A DNA stretch of 33,550 bases, taken from Chitinispirillaceae bacterium. Lineage in GTDB: Bacteria; Fibrobacterota; Chitinivibrionia; Chitinivibrionales; Chitinispirillaceae. The translations under genes were made by a program, and so were the position numbers. Location of the stretch: contig JAFGHA010000295.1 in NCBI GenBank assembly GCA_016930275.1, forward strand, positions 1-33,550. The letters are read 5' to 3'. Of this stretch, positions 7,972 through 16,423 are shown piece by piece. The notes below the pieces were generated by a model. That model did no database searches, was not told where the DNA came from, and saw only the letters and a program-made list of their open reading frames with translations. Each line of letters begins with the position of its first letter. Within the stretch, counting starts at the first letter, position 1.

Positions 7972-8395
7972 GATGCTTGGGACCTTTCCAGTAGTAGGCA
8001 CGGTAACCGATCCGAGTTTTATCGTCACGTCAATTTTGTATCACACATTCATCCGAAACGGTGTCACTCCGGTTGAAAAGCTCTCACGAGGAGATGCCGG
8101 GTAATAATGTAAAATAACTACTGGTTTTTATGTGCATGGGACAGATCTTTATGAGAAGGGGGGAAAACAGGTTCAGGCTGTTTTGAACAGCTGTTGCCGG
8201 AAATCCAGAAGCCTTGTGGAAAATATTCCCCGGGCTTAAAAAGGGCCCATGCCGCAAAGAAGCTGTAACATCAAGCGAAATCACAGGTTAGAGATCATCA
8301 AGAAACCGATCCGGGTTGAAAACAAAATTACCCATGTACTAGATTCTCTAAATAGCAGTAGGGCGCCGAAATGGACCTGTAATCCGTAGGATAGC
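7972..8395. other. Divergent intergenic region, M16 protease / FabG-like gene
   Basis: About 420 bases with no convincing gene; a 66-codon minus-strand frame (8084-8284) has no recognisable content. Short inverted repeats occur, such as AACAG-GTTCAGG-CTGTT followed by the palindrome AACAGCTGTT near 8169-8194, with no T-tract. Promoters for the two divergent genes must be here but I cannot place them confidently. Confidence 0.4.
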
Positions 8396-9124
8396 ATGAT
8401 GACAGAAAAAACTGCACTGATTATCGGTGGCGGCAGGGGTATCGGTCGTGCGGCGGCAATCCGGTGTGCTCGTGACGGATATCATGTGGTTATCAACTAT
8501 CGTTCGAACGATGCGGAAGCGGCGGCAACCCTTGGAGCGGTTACCGGAGCGGGGGTGACCGGGCAATTATGCAAGTTTGACATTGTTAAGGGCGATGCCA
8601 CCGCGAAAGCACTCAAGGAACTGCTTGCCGTTCGACCGGTGGATGCGCTTGTCTTCAGTGCCGGAATACGCTATGACGAGCTTCTGGTGTTCATGCCCGA
8701 AACGCAGTGGGATGAAGTGATCGATACGAATCTCAAGAGTTTTTACCGGGTGGTGAAACCGGTGGTGAAGGAGATGCTTCTGCGTCGCAACGGCAGTATT
8801 GTCGTGGTGTCCTCAACCTCGGGCCAGACCGGACTTCCCGGACAGGTGCACTACAGCGCCTCCAAGGCGGGGCTTATCGGTGCGGTCAAAGCGCTGGCCC
8901 TTGAATGCGCCAAACGAAATGTCCGTGTAAATGCAGTTGCCCCGGGCTATATAGCCACCGACATGACGACCGATGTGAAAACCACTGCAACTGAGAAACG
9001 CATTCCTCTGCAGCGGTTCGGAACCGCCGATGAAGTTGCATCGGTCGTCTCGTTTCTTCTCTCGGCAGAAGCATCGTATATTACCGGCCAGGTAATCGGT
9101 GTGAACGGCGGAATCTATCTTTAA
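8396..9124 (+). CDS. fabG: SDR-family 3-oxoacyl-ACP reductase-like oxidoreductase
   Basis: NAD(P)H-dependent short-chain dehydrogenase of 242 residues. The Rossmann motif GGGRGIGRAAA lies at residues ~11-21, NYRSND follows strand 2 (typical of NADPH-binding FabG proteins), SAGIRYDE is the NAG-like motif, and the catalytic triad is visible as SSTSGQTG plus YSASKAG (Tyr and Lys). The end, PLQRFGTADEVASVVSFLLS then YITGQVIGVNGG, is the standard FabG tail. The start ATGATG has AGGA eight bases upstream. Family membership is firm; fatty-acid elongation is only one possibility because no acyl-carrier or other fab genes adjoin it, so the symbol is tentative. Confidence 0.8.
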   Translation: MMTEKTALIIGGGRGIGRAAAIRCARDGYHVVINYRSNDAEAAATLGAVTGAGVTGQLCKFDIVKGDATAKALKELLAVRPVDALVFSAGIRYDELLVFMPETQWDEVIDTNLKSFYRVVKPVVKEMLLRRNGSIVVVSSTSGQTGLPGQVHYSASKAGLIGAVKALALECAKRNVRVNAVAPGYIATDMTTDVKTTATEKRIPLQRFGTADEVASVVSFLLSAEASYITGQVIGVNGGIYL

Positions 9125-9130
9125 CGAGAG

Positions 9131-9165
9131 CGCCCGCTGCCCGGGCGGAACGTTGATTAACGTTC
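9131..9165 (+). terminator. Two adjacent hairpins after the FabG-like gene
   Basis: CGCCCG-CTGCC-CGGGCG (9131-9147) is followed at once by GAACGTT-GATT-AACGTTC (9148-9165) and then TTATC. Both stems are perfect (6 and 7 pairs). The U-tract is poor, so this may be a weak terminator or mRNA-end stabiliser rather than a full stop. Confidence 0.4.
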
Positions 9166-9208
9166 TTATCAGGTTTTCGGGGCGAACCATGACAAAGCGG
9201 AGAACACA

Positions 9209-11449
9209 ATGAGAATCAGAAATCTGCTCGCCGTGGTATTGTTCGTGTCGAATGCCTGTGTATCGGCAAACCAGGAAGCGCTGTTCGGAATTGACTGGAC
9301 GGGCACCAAGGCACTGCGATCGGGTGACCTGCCTACGGCACTCAAGGAGATGCTCATCCAACCGGTTGCTGATGATACCATCTACCGGGATTTCAAGCTG
9401 GGCATCGTCTATTTCCACCTGCAGAACTACAGTTCTTCACTTACCCTCTTGCGGAATGTCGTTGAAACGCGTCCGGACCTTGCTCCCGTGGTATACGTGT
9501 ATATCGCTGAAATCGAAAAGGAACTCGGACGAACCGGAAACTGTCTGGCCGCCTACCGCTCGGCGCTTCGCGGGGAAATTCCGCCGCGGTACCGTCATTA
9601 CATTTACGAAAAACTTCGAGTCATTATCGAGGCGGATTCAACGCTTGGAATCCAGCAGGCTCCATGGCTGGAGGAGTATTACCGCTGGTCGGCCCCGCGG
9701 CAGGAAGACGTGGTGTTCACCACGGTCGATACGGTGAAAACGTTGCTGCGGGAGAAGCGATGGACCGTGGTCGATTCCCTGCTTGTCAATAATCTCCTTG
9801 CCGGAGATCACGCTTGCGATATTGTCAAGGAAGTCCGGGCTGCGCTCGACGATGATTCGTTAAGCGTCGGTGCACTGTTCAATTGCGCCAGAAAGGCGCA
9901 TGCCTGCGGAGAACTGACGATTGCATCCCAGTTTTTTGAAAAACTGGAGAAGAGGCCGGGGGTTTTCGACACCATTCGGAAGCAGGAATTCGACGGCGCC
10001 ATGGCAGGATTGTACTATGACAAACAGGAATGGCGGGAGGCGATACGCCAGTATAAAAAGAATGTCAACCGGTACGGGAAAAGTGCCGATGCATACATGT
10101 CGATTGCCCGTGCCTACAGAAAACTCGGGAATGAGAGTGAAGCCGCCGTCTGGTACGAAAAATTGATGGCTGCCTTTCCACGGCATCCGAAAACCCAGGA
10201 AATTCTCTGGTTGCGGGCATGGCAGAACGAGGACCGGAAACGTTACCAGAAGGCGGCAAACTACTACCGCCGGATTATTTCACGGTATCCGCAGGGAAAC
10301 AGGGTTGACGAATCGTATCTGCGGTATGCGTTATGTTTCTACAATGAGGAGAAATATGATTCCGCCCGGCTGATACTGGAAGGTTTCGTCAATAAGAAGC
10401 AGAGTTCGACGAAACTTCTGGCGGCGTATTACTGGCAGGCAAAGTGTTACCTCGCAACCGGTCAGAAGTTTGATGCCATGACAATCCTCCGGCTGGTGTT
10501 TCGTAAAGATCCGTTTGATTATTATGCGCATCGCTCGCGTCAGCTACTTCTCGAACTGGGAGACACCACGGAAGTTTTTATCGATACCATGTGCACCGGA
10601 AGGGACGTGCTTGCATGGTTTGATTCCCTCTCCAGTAAAGGTGTGGATCAGAAGGAATTCACTTCGCGGGATTCATTATATTACCGATGCGGAATCTATC
10701 TGGCATCGGTGGGAGATATCGACAAGGCGGATTATTTTCTCGAACCGATTGAACTGAGTTTCCCGGGAAATCTCACGCTTCAGTATACTCTGGCTCTTCT
10801 GTATATGCGTGTCGGGGCTTCCGCTCCGGCGTTCAGAATTGCACGCCGGCTGACCTGGCGGATACCGGAATCGGACCGCTCGGAGCTACCGCTTGATGTT
10901 TACAAACTTTTTTATCCACCTTTTTTTGCCGAGTTCATCCGGAAAGAGGCGAAAAATTACAACGTGGATCCGTTTCTTATCAGCGGAGTTATGCGACAGG
11001 AGAGTATTTTCAATCCGAAAATAGTTTCCCCGGCCGGTGCTATCGGGTTGATGCAGATAATGCCCTATACGGGTAAGTACATCGCGGAAAAAAAGAAAAC
11101 CCCATTTACTTCCGATTCGCTTTACAGCGCAGAATACAACATACGCTTTGGCGTTTATTATGTCCATGAATTGCTTGAACAGTTCGACGGGAACAAGATG
11201 CTTGCGCTGGCCGCCTACAATGCAGGCCCGCATAACGCGAAACGCTGGGCGAAGGCGGGCAGAAACAAGGAGCTGGATCTTTTCGTTGAAGATATCGGGT
11301 TTACCGAAACAAGAGGATATGTAAAAAAGGTGATGGCAAATTACTGGACCTACGAGTTTCTTTCCGGCTACGGCTCATACACCTACAGTACGGCTACTCT
11401 TGAGCAGATGTCTTCCCTGCCGCCATCGACGAATTCGCATGCGGAATGA
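9209..11449 (+). CDS. Soluble lytic murein transglycosylase (SLT) with long helical-repeat domain
   Basis: Periplasmic enzyme that cleaves glycan strands of peptidoglycan to anhydro-muropeptides. A signal peptide opens it (MRIRNLLAVVLFVSNACVSA). Residues ~30-560 are TPR-like helical repeats, as in the Slt70 U-domain; examples are AYMSIARAYRKLGNESEAAVWYEKL and AAYYWQAKCYLATGQKF. The C-terminal catalytic domain (~575-720) has the SLT motifs: GVMRQESIFNPKIVS with the catalytic Glu, SPAGAIGLMQIMP, and ALAAYNAGPHNAKRW. At 746 residues it is somewhat longer than Slt70. The ribosome site is GGAG before ATG at 9209. The Cys in the signal peptide is not in a proper lipobox, so I treat it as soluble. 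Confidence 0.88.
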   Translation: MRIRNLLAVVLFVSNACVSANQEALFGIDWTGTKALRSGDLPTALKEMLIQPVADDTIYRDFKLGIVYFHLQNYSSSLTLLRNVVETRPDLAPVVYVYIAEIEKELGRTGNCLAAYRSALRGEIPPRYRHYIYEKLRVIIEADSTLGIQQAPWLEEYYRWSAPRQEDVVFTTVDTVKTLLREKRWTVVDSLLVNNLLAGDHACDIVKEVRAALDDDSLSVGALFNCARKAHACGELTIASQFFEKLEKRPGVFDTIRKQEFDGAMAGLYYDKQEWREAIRQYKKNVNRYGKSADAYMSIARAYRKLGNESEAAVWYEKLMAAFPRHPKTQEILWLRAWQNEDRKRYQKAANYYRRIISRYPQGNRVDESYLRYALCFYNEEKYDSARLILEGFVNKKQSSTKLLAAYYWQAKCYLATGQKFDAMTILRLVFRKDPFDYYAHRSRQLLLELGDTTEVFIDTMCTGRDVLAWFDSLSSKGVDQKEFTSRDSLYYRCGIYLASVGDIDKADYFLEPIELSFPGNLTLQYTLALLYMRVGASAPAFRIARRLTWRIPESDRSELPLDVYKLFYPPFFAEFIRKEAKNYNVDPFLISGVMRQESIFNPKIVSPAGAIGLMQIMPYTGKYIAEKKKTPFTSDSLYSAEYNIRFGVYYVHELLEQFDGNKMLALAAYNAGPHNAKRWAKAGRNKELDLFVEDIGFTETRGYVKKVMANYWTYEFLSGYGSYTYSTATLEQMSSLPPSTNSHAE

Positions 11450-11717
11450 ATTATTGAAACCGGCAGTAGCGTACGCTCTTTTCCTCGGAATTTCTCTACC
11501 TCCGGGAAAAAATCTGTTCTATTGCGTGCGAGCGTTTGTTTCGAACAGCCGGTAATCCTTTATGGGGCAGCTTTTATTGCTCTCGGGGATGGAGCCTCAT
11601 ATTTTTATAATTCGGTCGGAAAAAAGTATAATTCTTCAGCTGCGGTGATGAGAAACCCGGTACGATAATTTATTTGAAACTAAAAGATTCTTTCTTTTAA
11701 AGGCTTAAGGAGGTCAC
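11450..11717. other. Intergenic region after the SLT gene
   Basis: No supported gene. A 38-codon frame starts inside the end of the SLT gene (11439) and runs to 11555, but has no ribosome site of its own. TTGAAA-N17-TTAAAG just above the strong ribosome site at 11708 is a weak candidate promoter for the propeller gene. Confidence 0.35.
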
Positions 11718-12686
11718 ATGCTTAAATATCTTGTTCTGGCGGGAATCGTGGTATCGTCGACGCTCGCATGGGCACAAAACGATGAAGTAGACGAAGATAA
11801 GGTGAAAGCTGAAGAAATCGTTTATGAAAAACCAACCGAATGGAGTGTGTATCCCGCCGATGAACCGGTATCCACTTTTACCATTAAAGGCGACGAACTC
11901 TGGTATGCCACACCGTCATCAGCTTTTATGGCAAGCATCAAAAAGCGGACGGTACAGACCTTCGCCAAGCTCGGTTCATTGGAAGGAACCGATATTGTCT
12001 GTATGGCGACCGATGGTGCCAATGTATGGATTGGTGGAAAAAACGGTGTCGCGATGGGAGGAACCAAAGGTTTTACCGTCTTTACGGCAGAAAACGGTCT
12101 ACCCGATAATAACGTCAATGCGCTTGTGGCCGGTGGCGGAAAAGTGTGGGTCGGCACCGATAAGGGACTTGCCTGTTACAGCGGGGGCAGCTGGAAAGTT
12201 TTCACTACCGGTAACGGTCTTTCCCATGATAAGGTTCAGGCGCTTGCCCTCGATGATAAAAACAATGTCTGGGCGGGAACGGTAAAGGGAATATCAGTAT
12301 ACGACGGTTCATCGTTTACCGTTTTTAATATGAAAAAAGGCATGAGCTGGAACAATGTCAAGGCACTTGCGTTTGATCCGCGGAAATCCACCATGTGGGC
12401 GGCGGTTGGTGAGAAAGATATCAATTCGTTTAAAAAAAGTAAATGCAATGTGTTCATGGATATCAATGAAGGTATCACGTCACTGATGGTTGATACCCAA
12501 TCCCGTATCTGGGTCGGCTCTTCGAACGGACTGGTGAAATACAACGGTGACGAGTGGATAAGTGATCCGAAACAGCTCAACATTCCTGCTGCACAGGTTC
12601 AGTGGATGCAGCGTGACAGTGCGGGGAATCTCTATTATGCCGGTGAGAACGGTATTGTGCGATTGTCGAATCCCTACCCTTTCTGA
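11718..12686 (+). CDS. Secreted two-component-regulator-type beta-propeller protein
   Basis: 322-residue exported protein: signal peptide (MLKYLVLAGIVVSSTLAWAQ), a short acidic segment, then about six propeller repeats of roughly 40 residues. Repeats are of the Reg_prop/YvrE-like kind: NGLPDNNVNALVAGGGKVWV, NGLSHDKVQALALDDKNNVW, KGMSWNNVKALAFDP and DTQSRIWVGSSNGLVKY. Such blades form the periplasmic sensing part of hybrid two-component systems, but here there is no membrane helix, kinase or regulator domain, so it is a free propeller. Ligand unknown. The ribosome site AGGAGG is strong. It may be a binding or scaffold protein on the cell surface. Confidence 0.75.
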   Translation: MLKYLVLAGIVVSSTLAWAQNDEVDEDKVKAEEIVYEKPTEWSVYPADEPVSTFTIKGDELWYATPSSAFMASIKKRTVQTFAKLGSLEGTDIVCMATDGANVWIGGKNGVAMGGTKGFTVFTAENGLPDNNVNALVAGGGKVWVGTDKGLACYSGGSWKVFTTGNGLSHDKVQALALDDKNNVWAGTVKGISVYDGSSFTVFNMKKGMSWNNVKALAFDPRKSTMWAAVGEKDINSFKKSKCNVFMDINEGITSLMVDTQSRIWVGSSNGLVKYNGDEWISDPKQLNIPAAQVQWMQRDSAGNLYYAGENGIVRLSNPYPF

Positions 12687-12853
12687 AAGAGGATCGGATA
12701 AGGGGTAATACCGGGGTACAGGTGCACCGGTCGATATGATTACACTCGGGTATCCGTATGCAGTCAAGCGGGAAAACCCGCGCTATAGGAAGACTTTTGT
12801 CAATGAATCCGGTGTTGTACCGGAATTCCGCAATTCATAAAAAGGAGTAAGAT

Positions 12854-13348
12854 ATGGTTCAGCGGTTCAATGCCGATGAGATATTCTCTATGGGAGTACA
12901 GATTGAAAAAAACGGTTTTGCCTTCTATTCCGAAGCCGCTGCCCATACCGAAGATACCGATCTCAGGGATCTGTTCCAGCGGCTTGCCGAGTGGGAACAG
13001 AATCACGTCAGGATTTTTGAGAATCTGCGGCTGAAACTACCCGCTGCCGCCAAGGAAGAGGACGTTTTCGATCAGGATAACATGGTGCATCTGTATCTTA
13101 AAGCGGTTGCCGACAATAATGTTTTCGTCAAGGGATTGGCTCTCAATCCGGAGGCGCTGGTCTGGACATCACCCGTGAAAGTACTCACTACGGCACTTGA
13201 TTTCGAGAAGGACTCGGTGGTGTTTTTCTCTTCAATGAAAGAGGTGACTACCGAAAAGTCCGGTACCTTGGAGGTGGATAAACTGGTGGCCGAAGAGCTG
13301 CGCCATATCGGATTCCTCACTTCCGAAATCCGCAAGCTGGACGGTTGA
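12854..13348 (+). CDS. Ferritin-like (rubrerythrin-family) di-iron protein
   Basis: 164-residue four-helix-bundle protein. Iron-ligand-type residues are in the expected order: [12 protein letters not shown] (helix 1), [11 protein letters not shown] (an ExxH-type pair, helix 2), [10 protein letters not shown] (helix 3) and [10 protein letters not shown] (ExxH, helix 4). It lacks the rubredoxin Cys4 domain of true rubrerythrin, so it belongs to the short ferritin-like group, which may handle peroxide or iron under low oxygen. No signal peptide, so cytoplasmic. Good ribosome site AAAGGAG. Its stop codon overlaps the proposed TTG start of the RlpA-like gene, suggesting translational coupling. Confidence 0.75.
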   Translation: MVQRFNADEIFSMGVQIEKNGFAFYSEAAAHTEDTDLRDLFQRLAEWEQNHVRIFENLRLKLPAAAKEEDVFDQDNMVHLYLKAVADNNVFVKGLALNPEALVWTSPVKVLTTALDFEKDSVVFFSSMKEVTTEKSGTLEVDKLVAEELRHIGFLTSEIRKLDG

Positions 13349-13872
13349 TCATCAGCATCGCGGAAGCGACCCGGGAATGCATCCCGTTGCGGTACAACGC
13401 AGGATGGGGGCACATTTTTCTGGTGATGGTGGGGATTACGGGATGTTACATTACCTCCTGTGCACAGGCTCCTCGTTATACCCGGTCCGTATCTCAGGTT
13501 GATTCCGGCACGACTTTACAGCGCAGTTCCGCACCGGTTTCAACAGTCGCTTCTCATACTACAACGATGTCAGGTACGTTCTATCAGACCGGTAAAGCCA
13601 CGTATTACGGTAACAAATTCCATGGAAGAAAAACCGCCAGTGGTGAACGGTACGACCGGAATGAATTCACTGCGGCACACCGGACGCTGCCGTTCGGAAC
13701 CCGGGTAAAGGTTACCCGACTAAGCAATGGAAAAACGGTATCCGTTCGTATCAATGATCGTGGACCGCTTAAAAGGGGCAGGGTTATCGACCTTTCACGC
13801 GCGGCGGCAGAGGAGATCGGTATGATCGTGGAGGGCGTGGTTGACGTGGGAATTGAAATCATTGAAGAGTAA
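13345..13872 (+). CDS. rlpA: RlpA-like septal ring lytic transglycosylase, lipoprotein
   Basis: Double-psi beta-barrel protein of the rare lipoprotein A family; characterised members cleave denuded glycan at the division site. The DPBB domain (last ~100 residues) shows [57 protein letters not shown] and AAAEEIGM. The catalytic Asp of RlpA is in NDRGP. A lipobox ITGC follows a hydrophobic stretch, so it is probably lipid-anchored. There is no SPOR domain. The start is uncertain: TTG at 13345 overlaps the previous stop (TTGA), while TTG at 13387 would give a tidier 20-residue lipoprotein signal; no ATG precedes the signal in frame. Confidence 0.82.
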   Translation: MIISIAEATRECIPLRYNAGWGHIFLVMVGITGCYITSCAQAPRYTRSVSQVDSGTTLQRSSAPVSTVASHTTTMSGTFYQTGKATYYGNKFHGRKTASGERYDRNEFTAAHRTLPFGTRVKVTRLSNGKTVSVRINDRGPLKRGRVIDLSRAAAEEIGMIVEGVVDVGIEIIEE

Positions 13873-13897
13873 CAGGAAAATCGGTTAAAGAAATCTC

Positions 13898-14848
13898 ATG
13901 CGAATACTTCCACTAACCTGGTATCTTCCCTCGGTCAGAGGAGTCGTGCGGAATCTTACCGCCCGTAAGGCGATCTATCCGTTTTACGCCTCGTTCAAAC
14001 TGACTTCGCGGTGTCATTTCGGGTGCCCGTTCTGTAATGTTAAAAAGCACCGCAGTCCTGATCTGTCGACCGCCGATGTCAAGGTGATTCTCCGTAATCT
14101 TTCCCGCTCTCCGGTACTGATGACAAGTTTTGAAGGGGGCGAGCCTCTGTTGCGTGAGGATATCGGTGAGCTGCTCCGGTATGCCCGCACCTGCAAATTC
14201 TACCTTCTGTTCACCACCAGTGTCCGTAACCTGACCGACTATCCTCTTGAGGAATATGCCCGCTTCATCGATTTTCTCCACGTGTCAATTGATGAGGGAC
14301 ATGACAATCTCGATCTTTTCGATGTACTCCCGCAACTGGTGCGGCTGCCGCTTCAGGTGTCGGTGCAGTCCGTGGTGACGCGTGATACTGTTGATGCACT
14401 TGAAGAAAAGGTGCGTATCTGTCATGCCGCGGGAGCGAATATCGTCGTAATACCGGCCGCCCATATGGATGCCACCGAAGACGTTTTTCCCGATGTCGTC
14501 CATCTTGAAAAAATCATGCTGCATCTACGCAGGCGGTATCCCGATACGATACATACACCACAGGGATATTTCGCGGCATATCGCAGGGGAGCCTGCTCTT
14601 CGGGTTCCGTGATCATAGCGCCGGATGGTTCGCTGTATTATCCCTGCCACATTCTTGAACGCAAGGGACCCGATCTCCGTACGACCGATCTCACCGAATG
14701 GTGTTCCTCTCCGGAAGCTGCCGAAGGGCGTGAAATTATGCACCAGTGTACCCGTAATTGCGGGTGGTATCAGTATTATTCGATTGACTCCTATACCTCT
14801 CCGGTATCGGTATGGGAGGCACTCAGACCGGCATTAAGAAAAAGGTAG
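13898..14848 (+). CDS. Radical SAM protein with SPASM-like C-terminal cysteines
   Basis: 316 residues. The radical SAM cluster motif CxxxCxxC is SRCHFGCPFCNVKK (about residues 36-50), followed by the SAM-binding SFEGGEPLLRED block. The C-terminal third has further cysteines in RRGACSSGS, IIAPDGSLYYPCHI and MHQCTRNCGWY, resembling a SPASM/twitch auxiliary cluster. PDGSLYYPC is typical of SPASM proteins such as MoaA/PqqE/HpnH relatives. Substrate unknown: no precursor peptide, cofactor or hopanoid genes adjoin it. It starts 25 bases after the RlpA-like gene and is probably in the same transcript, though the functions look unrelated. Confidence 0.8.
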   Translation: MRILPLTWYLPSVRGVVRNLTARKAIYPFYASFKLTSRCHFGCPFCNVKKHRSPDLSTADVKVILRNLSRSPVLMTSFEGGEPLLREDIGELLRYARTCKFYLLFTTSVRNLTDYPLEEYARFIDFLHVSIDEGHDNLDLFDVLPQLVRLPLQVSVQSVVTRDTVDALEEKVRICHAAGANIVVIPAAHMDATEDVFPDVVHLEKIMLHLRRRYPDTIHTPQGYFAAYRRGACSSGSVIIAPDGSLYYPCHILERKGPDLRTTDLTEWCSSPEAAEGREIMHQCTRNCGWYQYYSIDSYTSPVSVWEALRPALRKR

Positions 14849-15086
14849 TTTGATTAAATAATTAAAAGAGCGATTAAAGATAATTGCCTGCACTTGGTTA
14901 TTACATTCCGGTTTTGTCGATAATGTTTTTCTTCCCTTTTTCGGAATCCTTTTTAACCTTCCCATTTTAATGCAATTTTCGTATCAGCAGATGGTTACGA
15001 ATTGTTTGCCGGACTTTCCGGTTTGCCTGCCTGGATCACATTGCAACTGAATTGTGTAGGATACCGTAAAAAGAAATACGTCATAA

Positions 15087-15102
15087 TGTGACGTTCGTCA
15101 CA
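15087..15102. promoter_or_regulatory. Perfect CRP/FNR-family operator-like palindrome
   Basis: TGTGACGTTCGTCACA, i.e. TGTGA-N6-TCACA, the E. coli CRP consensus with exact spacing and 7-base perfect arms. It is flanked by a further inverted pair, TACGTC (15077-15082) and GACGTA (15103-15108). It lies 132 bases above the gene at 15234. The binding protein is inferred; no crp-like gene is in the window. Confidence 0.55.
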
Positions 15103-15138
15103 GACGTACTCCTGTCAGTGAGTTATGTTTTAAGTTGT

Positions 15139-15170
15139 TTCTTTCCGCTTCCGCTTCAAACCGGAAAGAA
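15139..15170 (+). other. Perfect 9-pair hairpin in a predicted leader
   Basis: TTCTTTCCG (15139-15147) pairs with CGGAAAGAA (15162-15170) around a 14-base loop, with no T-tract after it. It lies between the CRP-type site and the 100-aa gene and may be a leader structure. Confidence 0.35.
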
Positions 15171-15233
15171 TATAAGGGGAAATGGTTTAACGCTTACGCC
15201 AATCTTTTTGGATAGAAATGCTGCTGGTATCAC

Positions 15234-15536
15234 ATGTATATCATTCTGAATTTTTCTTCGGGAGAAATTGCCGCTATACGCTCATGGTTTGAGTTCGTCA
15301 ACGAAGACTCGCTCCATTACGGTGGGGGTCAGCTGTTGTTACCTTCTGAGCAGATGCTGTTGTGTAAAATCAATAACCATATTGCCGGGCCGATGTCACT
15401 TACCTCATCGGAACTGGAAATAATCAATGACTGGATGATCCGTACGGTTGAGAGAAAGTACGGCGACGAGAAATATCTTTTCGGGTATGAACTGCTGGTA
15501 TATGAGAAATTGAAATCAACCGTTAAGGCACAGTAG
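15234..15536 (+). CDS. Hypothetical 100-residue protein
   Basis: Not recognised. A soluble, mixed-charge protein with no signal peptide, membrane helix or metal motif. The C-terminal half, LTSSELEIINDWMIRTVERK then GYELLVYEKL, looks helical; the N-terminal half, MYIILNFSSGEIAAIRSWFE, looks like strand then helix. The ribosome site is weak, so expression may depend on the leader. It is the only gene placed to be controlled by the CRP-type palindrome, with a 130-base spacing that suggests a longer leader or an indirect promoter. Confidence 0.55.
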   Translation: MYIILNFSSGEIAAIRSWFEFVNEDSLHYGGGQLLLPSEQMLLCKINNHIAGPMSLTSSELEIINDWMIRTVERKYGDEKYLFGYELLVYEKLKSTVKAQ

Positions 15537-15544
15537 ACTGTATG

Positions 15545-15579
15545 GCTGTACTCTTCACCCCGGAAGGGTGAAATACAGC
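15545..15579 (+). terminator. Two-part hairpin after the 100-aa gene
   Basis: GCTGTA (15545-15550) pairs with TACAGC (15574-15579), and TTCACCC (15554-15560) with GGGTGAA (15566-15572), with a small CTC/A internal loop and a CGGAA loop. No T-tract follows, so it is a 3' stem-loop rather than a classic terminator. Confidence 0.4.
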
Positions 15580-15937
15580 GCTAATGACGTTCCGGTATAA
15601 AATTGACTGTACTGCTGATGATATTTTTTTTGACGCGACATCGGCATTTTAGCCTTTTTTAATCACCTATGCCGAATCGTTTTCAAGTTAACACAACCTT
15701 CCTCCTCGATCTCACCAACGAAAAAATCCGTCTGCAGTGTCTGGTTCGCAGGGGACAATGCACATCGAGGAATTTCCCTATGCACCAACCGTTCCATCGT
15801 TAAATCCTATGACGAACAGTTTGATCAGGAATGAAGAGTTGATTGAGAAAAAATGATCGTGTATTTTAAGTGAGTCAATGTGGAAACCGGGATTATACTG
15901 AAGCAGAGAGATACTGCGTCGCTAGTGAGGAGTTGCA
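15580..15937. other. Intergenic region upstream of the phosphodiesterase gene
   Basis: No clear plus-strand gene. A 44-codon minus-strand frame (15663-15797) is listed separately at low confidence. CGGCAT near 15636 and ATGCCG near 15669 form a loose inverted pair around a TTTTTT run. I see no confident promoter. Confidence 0.35.
15663..15797 (-). CDS. Possible 44-residue protein or coding remnant
   Basis: Minus-strand ATG at 15797 with AGGA seven bases upstream, stop at 15663. Product MERLVHREIPRCALSPANQT then LQTDFFVGEIEEEGCVNLKT and a basic tail. The composition looks protein-like and unlike random frames, but it is short, has no recognised domain and no neighbours on this strand. It could be a real small gene or the remnant of a lost or mobile gene. 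Confidence 0.22.
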   Translation of the reverse strand: MERLVHREIPRCALSPANQTLQTDFFVGEIEEEGCVNLKTIRHR

Positions 15938-16423
15938 ATGGAAGAGAATGGCGGGAAGCGGTGCGTGCAGTGTGGGATCGTTTCTGATACGCATGGTGTT
16001 TTCAGGAAAAAAATCGGTGAAATATTTCGTGGAGTTGACCACATTTTTCATGCGGGGGATATCGGTAAACCGTCGGTGTTACGTGAATTCGAGGCGATCG
16101 CTCCGGTAACGGCGGTTCTCGGAAATGTGGATATTCCCGCATGGTATCCCGAGTTACAAAAAACAGCAATAACCGATATCGCCGGAAAACGGATAATGGT
16201 GCTGCATAATTCCGATGATCTCGATCTTGATCCGGGCAGTGCTGGGATTGCTGTTGTCATTTACGGGCATACACATAAAGCCTCTGCCCGTCAGAAAAAA
16301 GGAGTCTGGTACATCAATCCGGGGAGCGCCGGGCCGCACCGGTTTTTTAATCCGGTAACGGTTGCGGTCATGAAAATCGGGGAGGGAATCGCGGTGGAGC
16401 ACCATTCGGTGCAGGGTGACTGA
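15938..16423 (+). CDS. YfcE/MJ0936-family metallophosphoesterase
   Basis: 161-residue calcineurin-like phosphodiesterase. The five metal-binding blocks are present in order: GIVSDTHG, HAGDIGK, VLGNVD, VLHN (in place of the usual HG) and YGHTHKAS, then the family end block NPGSAGPHR. YfcE-type proteins hydrolyse phosphodiesters in vitro, with physiological substrate unclear. Slightly shorter than E. coli YfcE. The start ATG at 15938 has GAGGAG upstream. The fourth block reading LHNSDD rather than a His-Gly pair is a small departure worth noting. Confidence 0.82.
   Translation: MEENGGKRCVQCGIVSDTHGVFRKKIGEIFRGVDHIFHAGDIGKPSVLREFEAIAPVTAVLGNVDIPAWYPELQKTAITDIAGKRIMVLHNSDDLDLDPGSAGIAVVIYGHTHKASARQKKGVWYINPGSAGPHRFFNPVTVAVMKIGEGIAVEHHSVQGD

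Larger units (their letters stand above)
14849..15233. other. Regulatory intergenic region upstream of the 100-aa orphan
   Basis: 385 AT-rich bases with no gene. It holds the CRP-type palindrome at 15087-15102 and a perfect 9-pair hairpin (15139-15147 with 15162-15170, 14-base loop) in what would be the leader of the gene at 15234. I recognise no known riboswitch in it. Confidence 0.5.

Noticed and set aside
12768-12781. GCGGG-AAAA-CCCGC hairpin after the propeller gene
   Set aside because: A short 5-pair stem with no T-tract, 80 bases from the stop codon; too weak to call a terminator.
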